Below are positions 10,295-20,687 of a DNA stretch of 64,000 nt, in pieces. The notes beneath the pieces are model-generated. The model had not been told where the DNA came from and made no database searches. It saw only the letters and a list, made by a program, of their open reading frames with translations. The DNA comes from Anthoceros angustus. Taxonomy: Eukaryota > Streptophyta > Anthocerotopsida > Anthocerotales > Anthocerotaceae. The position numbers were made by a program, and so were the translations under genes. The stretch's first letter is position 1. Each line of letters opens with the position of its first letter. The stretch is taken from NCBI GenBank assembly GCA_010909165.1, contig VJWM01000025.1, forward strand, positions 930,001 to 994,000. The letters are read 5' to 3'.

Positions 10295-13200
10295 TCAGGG
10301 AGCCAACACAAGCACTTTGATTGTTCCTTGGCTGTTGGCCGCCAGCATAGTAGGGCTTTCACTCTTCCAACAGACGGCGCTGATGAAGTGGGCTGCGTCG
10401 TCATCACTTTCTTCAGGGTCTGGAGAGCCAAATCTGTGCCATGCGGCAGGCTTCGACATTGCCTGCAAGGTCAAAACGGGCAAGACAATTTAAATCTAAA
10501 GGTCTATGCAACGTGATGTGCACTCAGGGACGTGCAAGCCGCGAGTACAAACCTTGTGGTAGACGAATACTTCATTTGTCTCACTCCCACAGGCGATGTA
10601 TTCGCTGTTGACTGTCAGCCCCACAAAGTTCTTCTCATTGGTATGCCCTTTGAGTGTTCTGATCTGCAGAGGTCACGATGGTTGAATGGAGTCAACATCG
10701 ATCGATGCTTTTTCATTCCATGGCCCAGAGAAGGCCCAGGTGCTCTCAGCAAAAGGAACTACTTACTGGGCAATTCTCCTGCACATCCCACAACCGCAAA
10801 GTACTGTCTGTCGAGGCTGAGGCGAGCTCATTTGGTGAAATGAACTTCACATAAGAGACAGCCTTTCTATGCCCATTGAAGACATGCAGAGGTGACTGGG
10901 CTTTCCGTAGGTCGTAGTAGTGAATGTGATGATCAGCTGAACCAACCTGGACGCGGAAGGAAAGCCAGGAAACAGACCAAGTACGTCAGTGCCAGAAACT
11001 GACTACCACAGCACTCACAGCTGAGAACGTTTTTGGGCTGCCCAGAAGTCACGACAAACTTACTGCCACGAAATTGCTAGATCCCGGATTGTACTTCACA
11101 CAACATATATTCGCCTTCATGTCAATATTCAATACACTCGTCTCCTGTCTGGTACACCAGACCTTCACCTGCAAACACAGGAAAAAAGTCATCAACAACA
11201 CATGGAGAGATTTTTGAGCCCCAGATGTACAATGCAATATTTTCTATCACATGTAGCAAGAAGGTAAGACCCCAACCTTTCCGTCGTCACTGCCTGAAAC
11301 AAGTCTTGTCGGCTCAGTCCGTGAAAAGTCAACACTCCATGCTCTTTTCTCATGCTCCTCATACTCCATGATGCTCTGCAGAAAATTAACTCATAGATCA
11401 GGTTACTAGGATTCTCCTCCACCAAAAGGACAGATCAGAGACTTCGGAGAGATCGAGCTGATCATACCTGGCACGTATTCACATCCCATACTGTAACAAT
11501 CCCTTCATAATCACTACTCGCAATGTGCGACTTTATGTACTTGTTCCAACTCAGACAACTCAATTTGGAGCGGGTAGACATTTCGACCACCGGACAATGC
11601 ACATCAGCCATGTCATTGACCACCTGACAGAAGCAGAAGGAAAAAATAGAGGTAAAACACACTGCAAGAGCCATCCAAGTGCAAGCAGTAAACCCCAGAT
11701 GTCTACATACACACTGAAAGTGCAGAAAAACACTTAACCAAAAGAGGCTAATTCTATTTCACTTTATACACCATATTATGTGGCTTAGTACTTGGCAGAC
11801 AAATGTTTACGGACCCAAGAAATGATGGACTTCTTTCACTGCTAGGTCAACCCTGGCAAGGGAGAGTACCGTTGCAAACTCAAACACTTTTATCCTCCTT
11901 GATACTCCAGCAGTGGCAAATAGCTCGTCATCCCGATCAAACTCAATGCTGAGAACAACAGCAGACCGTCTGATCAGCGAAAAGGCGTCAGAAAAGACCA
12001 AGGAGGGAGTAGATAGGCCTATTGAACGGATGGGCAGGAGACAGCTGCTTGGCACCATTCACAGATCTGACAATCACAGAACAAAGACCCCACCTTGACA
12101 CAATATTGGAGGAGTGGAAGAGGTCCCCATGCCGCAACTCTGCAATTACCCGAAGGCGGCTGCATACCATGTAGAGATACTGAGTGAGAACGCTGAAAAG
12201 AGAGCGGGCCTTCATGATAGCAAGCAGGTTACACCACTTAAGGAAAACAAGTAGGAAAGCCCTGTACACCTGTAGCGGGTGAAAGCAGTGAGAACGGACT
12301 GAAAATCCTCCAGGCCACTTTGATAACTCTCCTGCCCTGCAGAGTCAAGGCCAACCTCCTCCTTCGCCACAGAAGTCACTGCTTTCGAACGTTGGGCAGC
12401 AGCTAATCGCCGCCGTTTCTGGAGGTAACACTCTTGCAAGTCTTCGAACTAAGTCACCAAGCACAACTATTCAAGCAAATTCCACAGGAAGACAATGCTT
12501 CCTTGGGCCCACCAATGCACTAGCTCGGATCAACCGTGAAAAGATAAACGGATAGCAGCAGTAGACTGCCAAACGAGATGCGGGCACAATTCAGGAGATA
12601 GGCCAGCTATGCATACCTGAGCTAGAACTCTCCTCTTCTTTGCTTGGGCCAGCCCAGAGCTTGCTGGAATATCGTGTGGCTCAGTAGGAGTGACATCCGT
12701 ACAGGTGTATGAACCAGCGGTGGTTCTCCCCTTCCCTTCTCTCCTGAGAGAGGCACCACCCTGACCATTTCGAAAGGAAGGAATAGCCCCTCCACTGCAA
12801 CATTCGTCCACAGAGATCTGATCCAGACTGGGTGTCTGTCCATCAAGAAGCATCCGCAACTTGACAGTGTAGCGTTCCCTTGCTCTAGACATGTCCAACC
12901 TTTGCCCCTCAACAGTAGCAATGTCTTCTTTCAAAAACTGGAGATCGTTTTGCAACTACAAGATCACACACATTGCACAGTTAGAGAGTACCATTGACAC
13001 AATTTCGACTGCGTTAGACTCCTTATCAGGTGCTTACCTCGTTGAGCTCTTCCTGTTTTTGATGCAATGAACGGTGCAAGAAATCAAGAAGCATGTCCAT
13101 GTTGGACTCTGTCTCTTCTTGTTCAGCTTTTTTCTTCCTTTCCGCAAGCAAAATAAGTAGGGAGTCAAGCTCCTTGATGGACATCTCAGCTCCCTGGGAC

Positions 13201-13819
13201 TCAGAGAACAAGCAGACGAGTTGAGAGACGGGCCGGTGGAGGCATGACAAGAATGCGAACACGAAGATAAACAGTACAAGACGCGTGCAACAAGGAAAGA
13301 CCTGTTGGAGAGCCACACGAAGGTGCTCTGCCGGCGAGGCATTGCTGACAAGTTGAGAAGCAGACGCCTTTTTCAACAGCTGAAAATGCGACAGAGCCGA
13401 GAGCAACATCAGCCCACGAAGGTGTGGTACTGAAAGGCAAGGCACAATCCTGACCATCCGAAAAACAATGCAAATCTGCGCAGCAGACGGGCACATACCT
13501 TGCTGAGCAGGAAATTAGGAAACAATTGGCTGTTGGTGAGATAGGCGCTACAGCAGGGACAATTGCTCTTGTTACTCAGGTGGGTCATGATACACATGTA
13601 GCAGAAACTGTGGCCGCAGGCTGTCAAAAACGCGTCCTTCATCGTCTGCATGCATATGGGACAAAAAAAGTCCTTATCCAACACCGGCTTCCCGGCCGAG
13701 GCTGTGACAACCTGGTACTCATCCTTGCCGTCGGCCTCGCCCAGCGAGTCATGCTTCAGGCCCGTGACCGAGGGAACCTGCGGGCCCACAGATCCCTCAG
13801 TGAACGGGGCCCCCTCCAT
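10295..13819 (-). CDS. COP1: COP1 E3 ubiquitin ligase (RING, coiled coil, WD40)
   Basis: Thirteen exons give a 678-residue protein, close to the 675 of Arabidopsis COP1: 13819-13499, 13379-13302, 13193-13038, 12955-12617, 12448-12270, 12159-12094, 11948-11870, 11623-11468, 11375-11277, 11168-11064, 10946-10767, 10663-10553 and 10462-10295. All introns are GT-AG and all phases agree. A C3HC4 RING finger occupies residues 53-90 (C53, C56, C68, H70, C73, C76, C87, C90). A coiled coil lies at about 130-220, a basic KKRR/QKRRR stretch near 290-310, and a seven-bladed WD40 propeller from about 385, including [12 protein letters not shown] and the C-terminal [13 protein letters not shown]1 works with SPA proteins and the CUL4-DDB1 ligase to ubiquitinate light-response transcription factors such as HY5 in the nucleus. 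The start ATG is the first in the exon that carries the RING. Confidence 0.97.
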
Positions 13820-15809
13820 CCACGCCAGCTTTAAAACCTACTACCCGCACCTACACCTCCGGCGAGGCACCCAACAAGGTGTGGATACCACACCATGCAC
13901 CAGCTCCTGCTACCTTAACCTCCACACCCACAAACGCCCCTTCCCCATCACCTCCATCTCCCTGCCGTGCCTCCGGTGCCGCATCCAAGCAGCCCCAGCA
14001 ACCATGGCCAGCTCCGGAGCTTCAGCGCAAAGCCCAATCCTTTCCTGCCCACCAGGAATTCATCCCGGCACCGATTGCACACCCTAGGGACCCAGAACCG
14101 TGCCCTAACTCCGGCAATCCAGCCTGCACGGCACCGGCAGCGGAACCAGCACCAGCAGCAGCAGCTGTGAGCAAACGCAGCGGCAGAGGTCAGCACAGAG
14201 CTGAAGGCTCATCAAAGGAGCCGAATTGGACGTTGACGACATCCTTCACGCTCCACCAGGTCCGGACCGACATCGGGCTCCAGACCTGATCCGGCAATGG
14301 GCCAAACAGAAGCGGATACCACAAACACGTAGCCACGGCGAGCCGAACGACGCAAGGGCGGGGAAGAGAGATATGATAAATACAAAGCTTCAGCAGTGGC
14401 CGGGAGCTTGCCTTTCTCCCTCGCTGCCTATCATGGCCCCTCACAGTTCTCCGCGGACCAGCGCAAGTAGCAGCATGAAGAGCAAAGCTCAGCCACTCAC
14501 CTCCCGGCCATGACGTGTCGGAGCCGCGGTCGGACGGCACGGCACGCCTCGCCTCGCCTCGGCTCCCGTCGCATGGACGGGGCGGGCGGTATTCCCGTAT
14601 TTGCCGACATACGGTCGTAGAGTGGATTCTCTCCCCCTGCCCTATTTCTTGTAGGTACGAGATAATCTTACATAGACTGGTGAGAAATGGTTGGTGTAGT
14701 TGGTTATCACTTATACTTACACGCCAGAGGTTCCCAGATCGAACCCGGGTTCAGACACGCATGGGCTTTACATTAGATTTGGACTCACAGTAGTAAGTAG
14801 ACGGTTAGGTGTCCGTTACTACACCGTTGTAACGAACGTCGTAACGAGCACATATATGAATGTATGTATAAATGCGTTGACTGAGATATGTATATAGAGG
14901 GCGCGGGAGTTGTAACTAGTGGTCCCAGAAGAGAGACGGTGGCGGCGCCGCGTGGAGCGAGGAGAGCCAGTAGGTAAAAGGTGGCACGATTTCCGGGGAC
15001 GGGCGATGTCGGGGAAGACATTTCCACGGGAACGGAGCAGCTGCTCGTTGAGGGAAGTAAGAGAGAGAAGGTAGATTTGTACTCTCTATCTACAAAGATC
15101 TGAAGGGGCCAGGTCCAGATAAAAATGCAAGGGTGGGCCTCTGCCACGTGATGAGCCAGGCCACGCGCAGTCGACCTTTACCCCAATTGGTCCCAGCCGG
15201 AGCACCTGATCTGACACCACGCTCTCACATTGCTTACAATTTCACTATGATAGGCTGTTGACGAGTGGAAAGGAATCAAAAGAGGAGGCCACTTTCATCC
15301 CAGCCTGCCTGCCACCAGATTAGATTTTGCACAATTTGTTTCGCTGCTGCCATTGGGCCACAGCAGCACGTTGGCCATGGCTTCTCGTTACAGCAGGAAT
15401 GCAGGATGCGCCCTCCTGTACAGGAGGAGCAGGGAAGGATCTCCGTTCTCCCACTTCAATGAATCAGGGGCCAGCTCTGTCAGGCTGGGCGGTGGCCACA
15501 GATTCCAACAAGGCTGCCATCCCAATGTGGAGAGCAATGCATCACAGGTCAGGCCTGGAGTGAAAAAAGACTGTTTGTGGGCACGGTTGTGAAGCTTGCC
15601 CTGCCCTGTTGAGCATGTAGACAGCTAACAAGTGGTAGTTTCCGTTGATGTAATGTCATATGTGTCAGTCCGCCTGTTGGGCTGTGGTGAAGGCTGGCTG
15701 GTCCCACTGCTGGCCACTGGAAGCTTACTTGGGGTCACACGCAGTAGCCCACTGGCATTCACTTTCTCCTCTTCCCCCTTCCACTTCCTCTTCTTCAATG
15801 AAGCATATC
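13820..15809. other. Intergenic region upstream of COP1
   Basis: About 2 kb separating the COP1 start from the 3' end of the BTB gene. It is GC-rich near COP1 (13.85-14.6 kb) and must hold the COP1 promoter. Apart from a tRNA-like segment at 14685-14757 I see no gene. The many short open frames are side effects of base composition. Confidence 0.4.
14685..14757 (+). repeat. tRNA-Val(UAC)-like sequence, probable SINE head or tRNA pseudogene
   Basis: The segment reproduces a tRNA-Val D arm (GTGTAGTTGGTTATCAC), a CTTACAC anticodon loop with anticodon TAC, an AGGTT variable loop and a T arm close to CCCGG-TTCGAAC-CCGGG with two changes. This leaves recognisable RNA polymerase III A and B boxes. 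The anticodon and acceptor stems do not pair, so it is not a functional tRNA. About 130 bp of unrelated AT-richer sequence follows. This fits either the tRNA-derived head of a SINE or a decayed tRNA gene; a second copy would decide between them. Confidence 0.5.
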
Positions 15810-17721
15810 CTACTTGACCAAGGCATGATGTGGGAGATTATTAGGGTTGGTGTCCAGGGGTTTGACCTGGACCTCTGCTCGGAACCACGTGGCTTCCTTG
15901 AACAGACACCCGTTTCTGGGATCCAGGATGTCCTGCAGCTCTCGACCGAAGCAGTCCAGGCACATGGCAATCCTTTCCCTCACCTCCTTCTTCACTGTGT
16001 GCACTCCTTTGTACTTGTGGGCGAAGACAAGCAGATTAGAGTCCCACACTGAGACAGATATCTCGACGCAGATCGGGGTTGGCGGGGTACTGAGGGAGAC
16101 GAGGCCAAGGGTCACTCGTTTCTTGCTGGCATCGGAGCAGCCGCCTGGGGACCTGACCAGTTGTAGAAGCCAGATGAAGAAGTACCCTGAAACGCAGAAC
16201 CTTTCAGAGCAGAGAGGACCTGTTTCTGTCTTCATCCCATTCCAGGCATCCAGAGATAGGTTGAAGCACACAACTGCATGTGTCACTGGCAAGTCCACTG
16301 AAACACACTCCACAGGGAGGGCATGCTTCACCCGCCGCTGAAATCGATGCTTCTGACAAGCATCGACTTCAGCGGCCATCTTCTGTCTCCCTTCGTCGTT
16401 CGAGGCTTTGTACAGCAGGGCCTCCAGAATGAGCTCCTCCACATACTCGGCTTCCGGGGCATTGCTCAGAGCCCTCAGGCGAGGAGTCTCTATGTGTGGC
16501 CATCTTATGAGAGGTCCAAGCCTGTTCCAACAATCTCTCACATCATCAGCATTGTTACAGTTCACACTAACCCAGCCCCGTACTGCATGGAACACAGCCT
16601 CCTCATGAACTGCCTGAAGCAAATCACTCTTCAGCAGTAACTCCAGGGCTGTGATGGGAAGCTTTTGGAAGTCATCAACATGCTCCCACCGCCCTGGGTT
16701 CTCTGCGTTCATCACAGTTGCAGTCGTGAAATGACTTGCCAGGAATGAGATACTCATGTTCATCAGCACCTTCAGATCAAGGGTCTGGTCCACCACTGAT
16801 GCCAAGTCCAGGAAGTAGTTACTGCGCTCCACTGTCAGGGGAAAGCTCTTCAGTTGCAGCATGGCATGCTCCATACACGATTCCACCAGAAACCTCTGTG
16901 CCAAAAGCCAAACAGCAGCTATGTCTTCCGCACTACTTGCATCTATCTTGCCAGTGTAAATGAACCGGAGCAGGTCCAGGAAACCCGTCCTCTCTGCAAC
17001 CCAAAAATCAACAAGTCCTCCTCAAGAGCATCCAATAACCATCCTAAGCCAAGACCAGATACATGTGCTCTGGAGAAAAACACAGGTTTTTCTTACCTCC
17101 AGCTTTGAGATGGATGTCAATGATCCTCAATTTGGATTCCTTGAAGCACTCTCCATCGAACAGTCTCCGGAAGAAGAGAGACTCCTTCGCCAAAATCACT
17201 GAACTGACAGGCACATCTTCTGTAGCCACCGCCGTCACATCCACGGAGGAGTCGCAACGGATGGCCACTGCCTCCACAACACAGGCAGTCCACCGTTAGA
17301 AACCTAAACACCTCACACTCCCCTGCACGACCAAAAGCAGCATGCTTGCTGTTTGCTAAGCCTGATGAACATTGCACACAGTTTGAGCAAACACAAAGCA
17401 CGAGGAGATGCGTTTCTCACATGTATCCGATGTGGAGCTTGGAGAAGCCGGGTTGCAGCGGCGCCTTTTCACAGGCCTACGACAAGGTTGCTCGGAGATC
17501 TCGCTTCCGCTCCCTCCCTCGATGCTGCCAGGCTTGGCTTCGCCTGGTGACAAATGTAGGCGCAAAACACGGTCAGAGTAGCGAGGCTGCTTCCATGCGA
17601 ATTCGAACGAGGCCATGCCTGCCAATGGCTGCTGATCCTCTGCCGCATCAGAGGCAACAGCTTCAACCGCATCAGAAGCAACAGCTTCAACCGCATCAGA
17701 GGCAACAGCATCAGACGCCAT
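15810..17721 (-). CDS. BTB/POZ-BACK protein of the LRB/POB1 type (CUL3 substrate receptor)
   Basis: Three exons (17721-17421, 17267-17097, 16993-15810) with GT-AG introns and matching phases give 551 residues, near the 561 of Arabidopsis LRB1. The N-terminus holds a short repeat of VEAVASDA, then the family block FEFAWKQPRYSDRVLRLHL and a basic PVKRRR nuclear signal. The BTB domain follows (about residues 105-225, with ILAKESLFFRRLF and LLRFIYTGKIDA), then a BACK domain and the C-terminal beta-rich domain with HKYKGVHTV and FRAEVQVK. LRB proteins bridge CUL3 to targets that include phytochromes and PIF3 in light signalling. The ATG at 17721 is the first that gives an LRB-like N-terminus; the frame stays open upstream across the neighbouring gene's first exon without another ATG. 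Confidence 0.88.
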
Positions 17722-17808
17722 AGCAGAACATCCCGTGCTCCAAAAGTGGGACCATGAGAAGAAAGGAATCAGACGCCATCTGCAGAGACGCACTTCCTCC
17801 GCCCTGAA
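17722..17808. promoter_or_regulatory. 87-bp bidirectional promoter region, LRB-like / GTS1
   Basis: Only 87 bp separate the start codons of the LRB-like gene (minus) and GTS1 (plus). Both 5' UTRs and any core promoter must lie here or inside the opposing gene. No TATA box is visible. Either a shared TATA-less promoter or overlapping divergent transcripts is implied. Confidence 0.6.
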
Positions 17809-20267
17809 ATGACAACCAAGGGGCCGGCGCCGGATCCCGTTGCCGTGCTGCGAGCCCACCGAAATGCCGTCACGGCTGTGGCATTCCACAGCCCCTCCGG
17901 CACGCTGCTGTCAGGGTAGATGCTGTCCTGTCCTGTCCCGGTGCTGATGATGCTGTTGCTGCCGCTGTCCAATTGACCACCTGATTGCAGAGATGCGGAC
18001 GGGGAGCTGAAGATCTGGGACCTGCACCGCCACAGGACTCTGTCCTCCTCCAGGTGGGCGATGCGATCGCTGTTTCTCTGCGCAGCTCTTTGGTTGTGTG
18101 ACGTTCCGAGCGGTTGCCGAGCCCGTTCTATGATGCCAGGGTGCACAGTCCGGCTGCTGGAGTGACAGGAATTGGCACCAACTCTGCCCTGGGCAATGCC
18201 GTCTTGAGGTGAATTCCAACGCCTTTGCGGGCTTCTTGCTCCAGCAAGCTAGCCACTCATAGCCGATCTGGTTCACTGCAAAGCCGTTTCAAGGCGCGCT
18301 CCTTTGTGTGTGAGTCAGCCAGGGGCGTGACGGGACAGTTAAGTGCTGGCATCTGTCAGAAGGGGCTCTGTCAAGGTACTACACCAGCACCTCCCTTTCC
18401 AGCCTCCGGAATCTGCATTGGCGTTGTGGGTTGTCTGGGACGCATGGCAGGATGTGATTGTTCGATGATGACCTACATGTTGCAGGCAGCCCTTGCTGAC
18501 TATCGAGACAGAGTCCTTTCACTTCTGCAAGCTGTCTCTGCTGCAGACGGACGAGGAAGACGTTGGTAGCCAGAAGAGCCCCGTTGTAGACGATGTGGGT
18601 AAGAAGCCAGAGTTGGATGGTTCGGTTGGGGGACTCGAAGATGACGAAGCATCCACCCTATCTGCACATAGCGTCCAGAGAAGGACGAGCTCGGTTAATG
18701 GGGGTGGCTTGAGGCAACTTCTCGCTTCTCCCAAAGCACTGTCTGCAACCAGAACTGGACAGACAGGTAGAATGTCTGCTGTTGATGTAAACTGTCGAGT
18801 TATCACACCTGGGAGTCCGATCATGATAACCTGGCCGTGTTGTGCGTTTCTCAGTCAGTGCAGCCCAGGCAAATGTTGGTCGAGGGCGGGTTTTAATGGC
18901 CATCGCGGGAGAGGAAACGTCTGTGGTAACGTCTCCTTGTTGCATCCTTTCCCTGTCCACATGTTACCGTTCTGTAACCATTCAACTTCCGTTGTAGTCT
19001 GGATAATCTGTGGACCAGCTAGAACTCCTCACTGGCACCTTTTGTAATGCCTAGTCTTTGCTTGGACTAGGGAAGCTTAGTTTATCCCTGAGATGTCATG
19101 TCCGCTCAGTGGCTTGCTGTGTGCATTTCTTCCAGATAGAAGTGTGGGATATTGACAGTGGAAAAAGGGTTCAGCATCTTCGTCAAAGTTCGTCGGAAAG
19201 CATGAAGTCGGCAGGTTTCTATCATGCTTTGTGGTCTAAGCTTGGACATCCATTTTGTCATGCCACAGGCTTAATTGGTGCATAACTGGTTCTCACAGGC
19301 ATGTGTATGGCTGTGCACGCCTTCTCGTGCCCCGAGTCCGTGAGCAATCTGATGCTACTCGCAGGGTGAGTTTTCCTCCGTACTCTCCCTTTTCCTAGTG
19401 TCATGAACTTCCTTCTACTCAGGAGACTGTGCTCCTCTTCCTCAGGTATGAAGATGGAAGTGTCATGCTGTGGGACCTCCGGAAGCCGGATACACCACTT
19501 CTGAAGAAAAGGCTGCATTCAGAGCCTGGTAAGCACTGGAACTTGCTCCTCCTGGCATGGCTATGTGGAGTTGCGTTGTCGTTTTAACCCGCGTTTTTTG
19601 AACTGCAGTTCTGAGCATCAGCCTGGACCAATCAGGCCACGGTGGTGTTTCCGGTGCAGCTGATGACAAGTTGGTCTTTTTCAAGTTAGACTATGGAGAG
19701 GTGCCAGTAACATGAGCTCTAGATATCTACAAGTCCGTCATGAAATGTCCTGTCTATCAAGTTCCTTCCATCATCATCCTGTTAACCTAGGGGTTGTTGC
19801 TGTTAGCTCAACAGAACAGTTGTACTGTCACGAAGGAGATAGTGCTTGATCAGCCAGGCATTGCGGATGTTGCGATACGTGTTGATGACAAACTTGTTGC
19901 AACTGCTGGTTGGGATCGCCGGTGAGTAGATGCAGTGCTCTTGATCAGTCTCAGTGCATCACGACGCCACCAGCTGACATGGTGGTCCATGGGGATGTGA
20001 TGATGACACCAGGGTTCGCATCTATGAGTACCGGCGCAGGCGGCCACTTGCAATCCTGAAGTATCATGCAAATGGGGTGAGACACTGGCACTTGCTGCTG
20101 CCTGGGTCAGATACATCCACTGTGCATGAAATCCAGTCACTGACAGAAAACACCCTCTTGTGCTACAGGTGAGTGGGGTCGCCTTTTCAGCTGACAGTAA
20201 ACTGCTAGCATCATGCTCGAGAGATAGCACGGTGGCTCTGTGGTCGATATATCCTCCTTCCAGCTGA
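17809..20267 (+). CDS. GTS1: WD40 protein of the GIGANTUS1 / GNB1L-ASA1 family
   Basis: Thirteen short exons encode 414 residues: 17809-17915, 17991-18053, 18140-18208, 18319-18375, 18486-18766, 18855-18925, 19136-19214, 19299-19365, 19446-19528, 19609-19706, 19815-19921, 20013-20076 and 20169-20267. All junctions are GT-AG and phases agree. The N-terminus (GPAPDPVAVLRAHRNAVTAV), QGRDGTVKCW, RGMCMAV-like GMCMAVHAF, YEDGSVMLWDLR, ATAGWDRRVRIYEYR and the terminal DSTVALWSIYPPS follow Arabidopsis GTS1 block by block. Seven WD repeats form one propeller. A Ser/Asp-rich insert of about 60 residues sits in exon 5. GTS1 affects seed germination and growth; animal and yeast relatives belong to the TELO2/ASTRA chaperone system for PIKK kinases. 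Exons 5-7 are the least certain part of the model. Confidence 0.9.
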
Positions 20268-20687
20268 GGCGATAAGGTTCACCTCGCAGGCCTTGCAAGC
20301 TGCAGCCAACAGACAGTTTCCCAACTTGCTTCTATCACGCAGACCAAAAAGGTCTTGGTGGGTGTGCTTCATGGGCTGTGGCTGCAGAGTCTCTTTCTCC
20401 GCTTTTATCTGACGGCCGTTTTTCTCCGACGATTTTCAGATTGTCTCGAGCATCGGGACCGGCTTGTTACAGCAAGGCCGTAGTTACAACTACTGGGGCC
20501 TGCAGAAGAGGACATGGAGCTTCCGTGGCTGTTACACAAGTACATGCTTGCATCTTGACAATGTTTTTGTTGGCTTGGGCTAAGCGCGCTGAAGTCACTT
20601 CCTGGAAAAAATTACAAGCTTGAAGTTTTGTTGTAAAGCAAGAAGCGTCCGGCAAGTTTAGCTCGTCCGTTTCCTCGAGTCCCCAGG
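20268..20687. other. Convergent 3' intergenic region, GTS1 / GTG1
   Basis: Space between the GTS1 stop (plus) and the GTG1 stop (minus). Expected to contain both 3' UTRs. No gene or repeat seen. Confidence 0.4.

Noticed and set aside
13820-14540. Overlapping Pro/Ala/Ser-rich frames on both strands upstream of COP1
   Set aside because: They follow from GC-rich, low-complexity DNA; no conserved domain and no consistent strand.
14685-14757. Functional tRNA-Val gene
   Set aside because: Anticodon and acceptor stems do not pair and the T loop is altered.
17722-17889. Upstream extension of the LRB-like protein in the same frame
   Set aside because: It opens with GTG, has no ATG, and lies antisense over GTS1 exon 1; the ATG at 17721 gives the family N-terminus.
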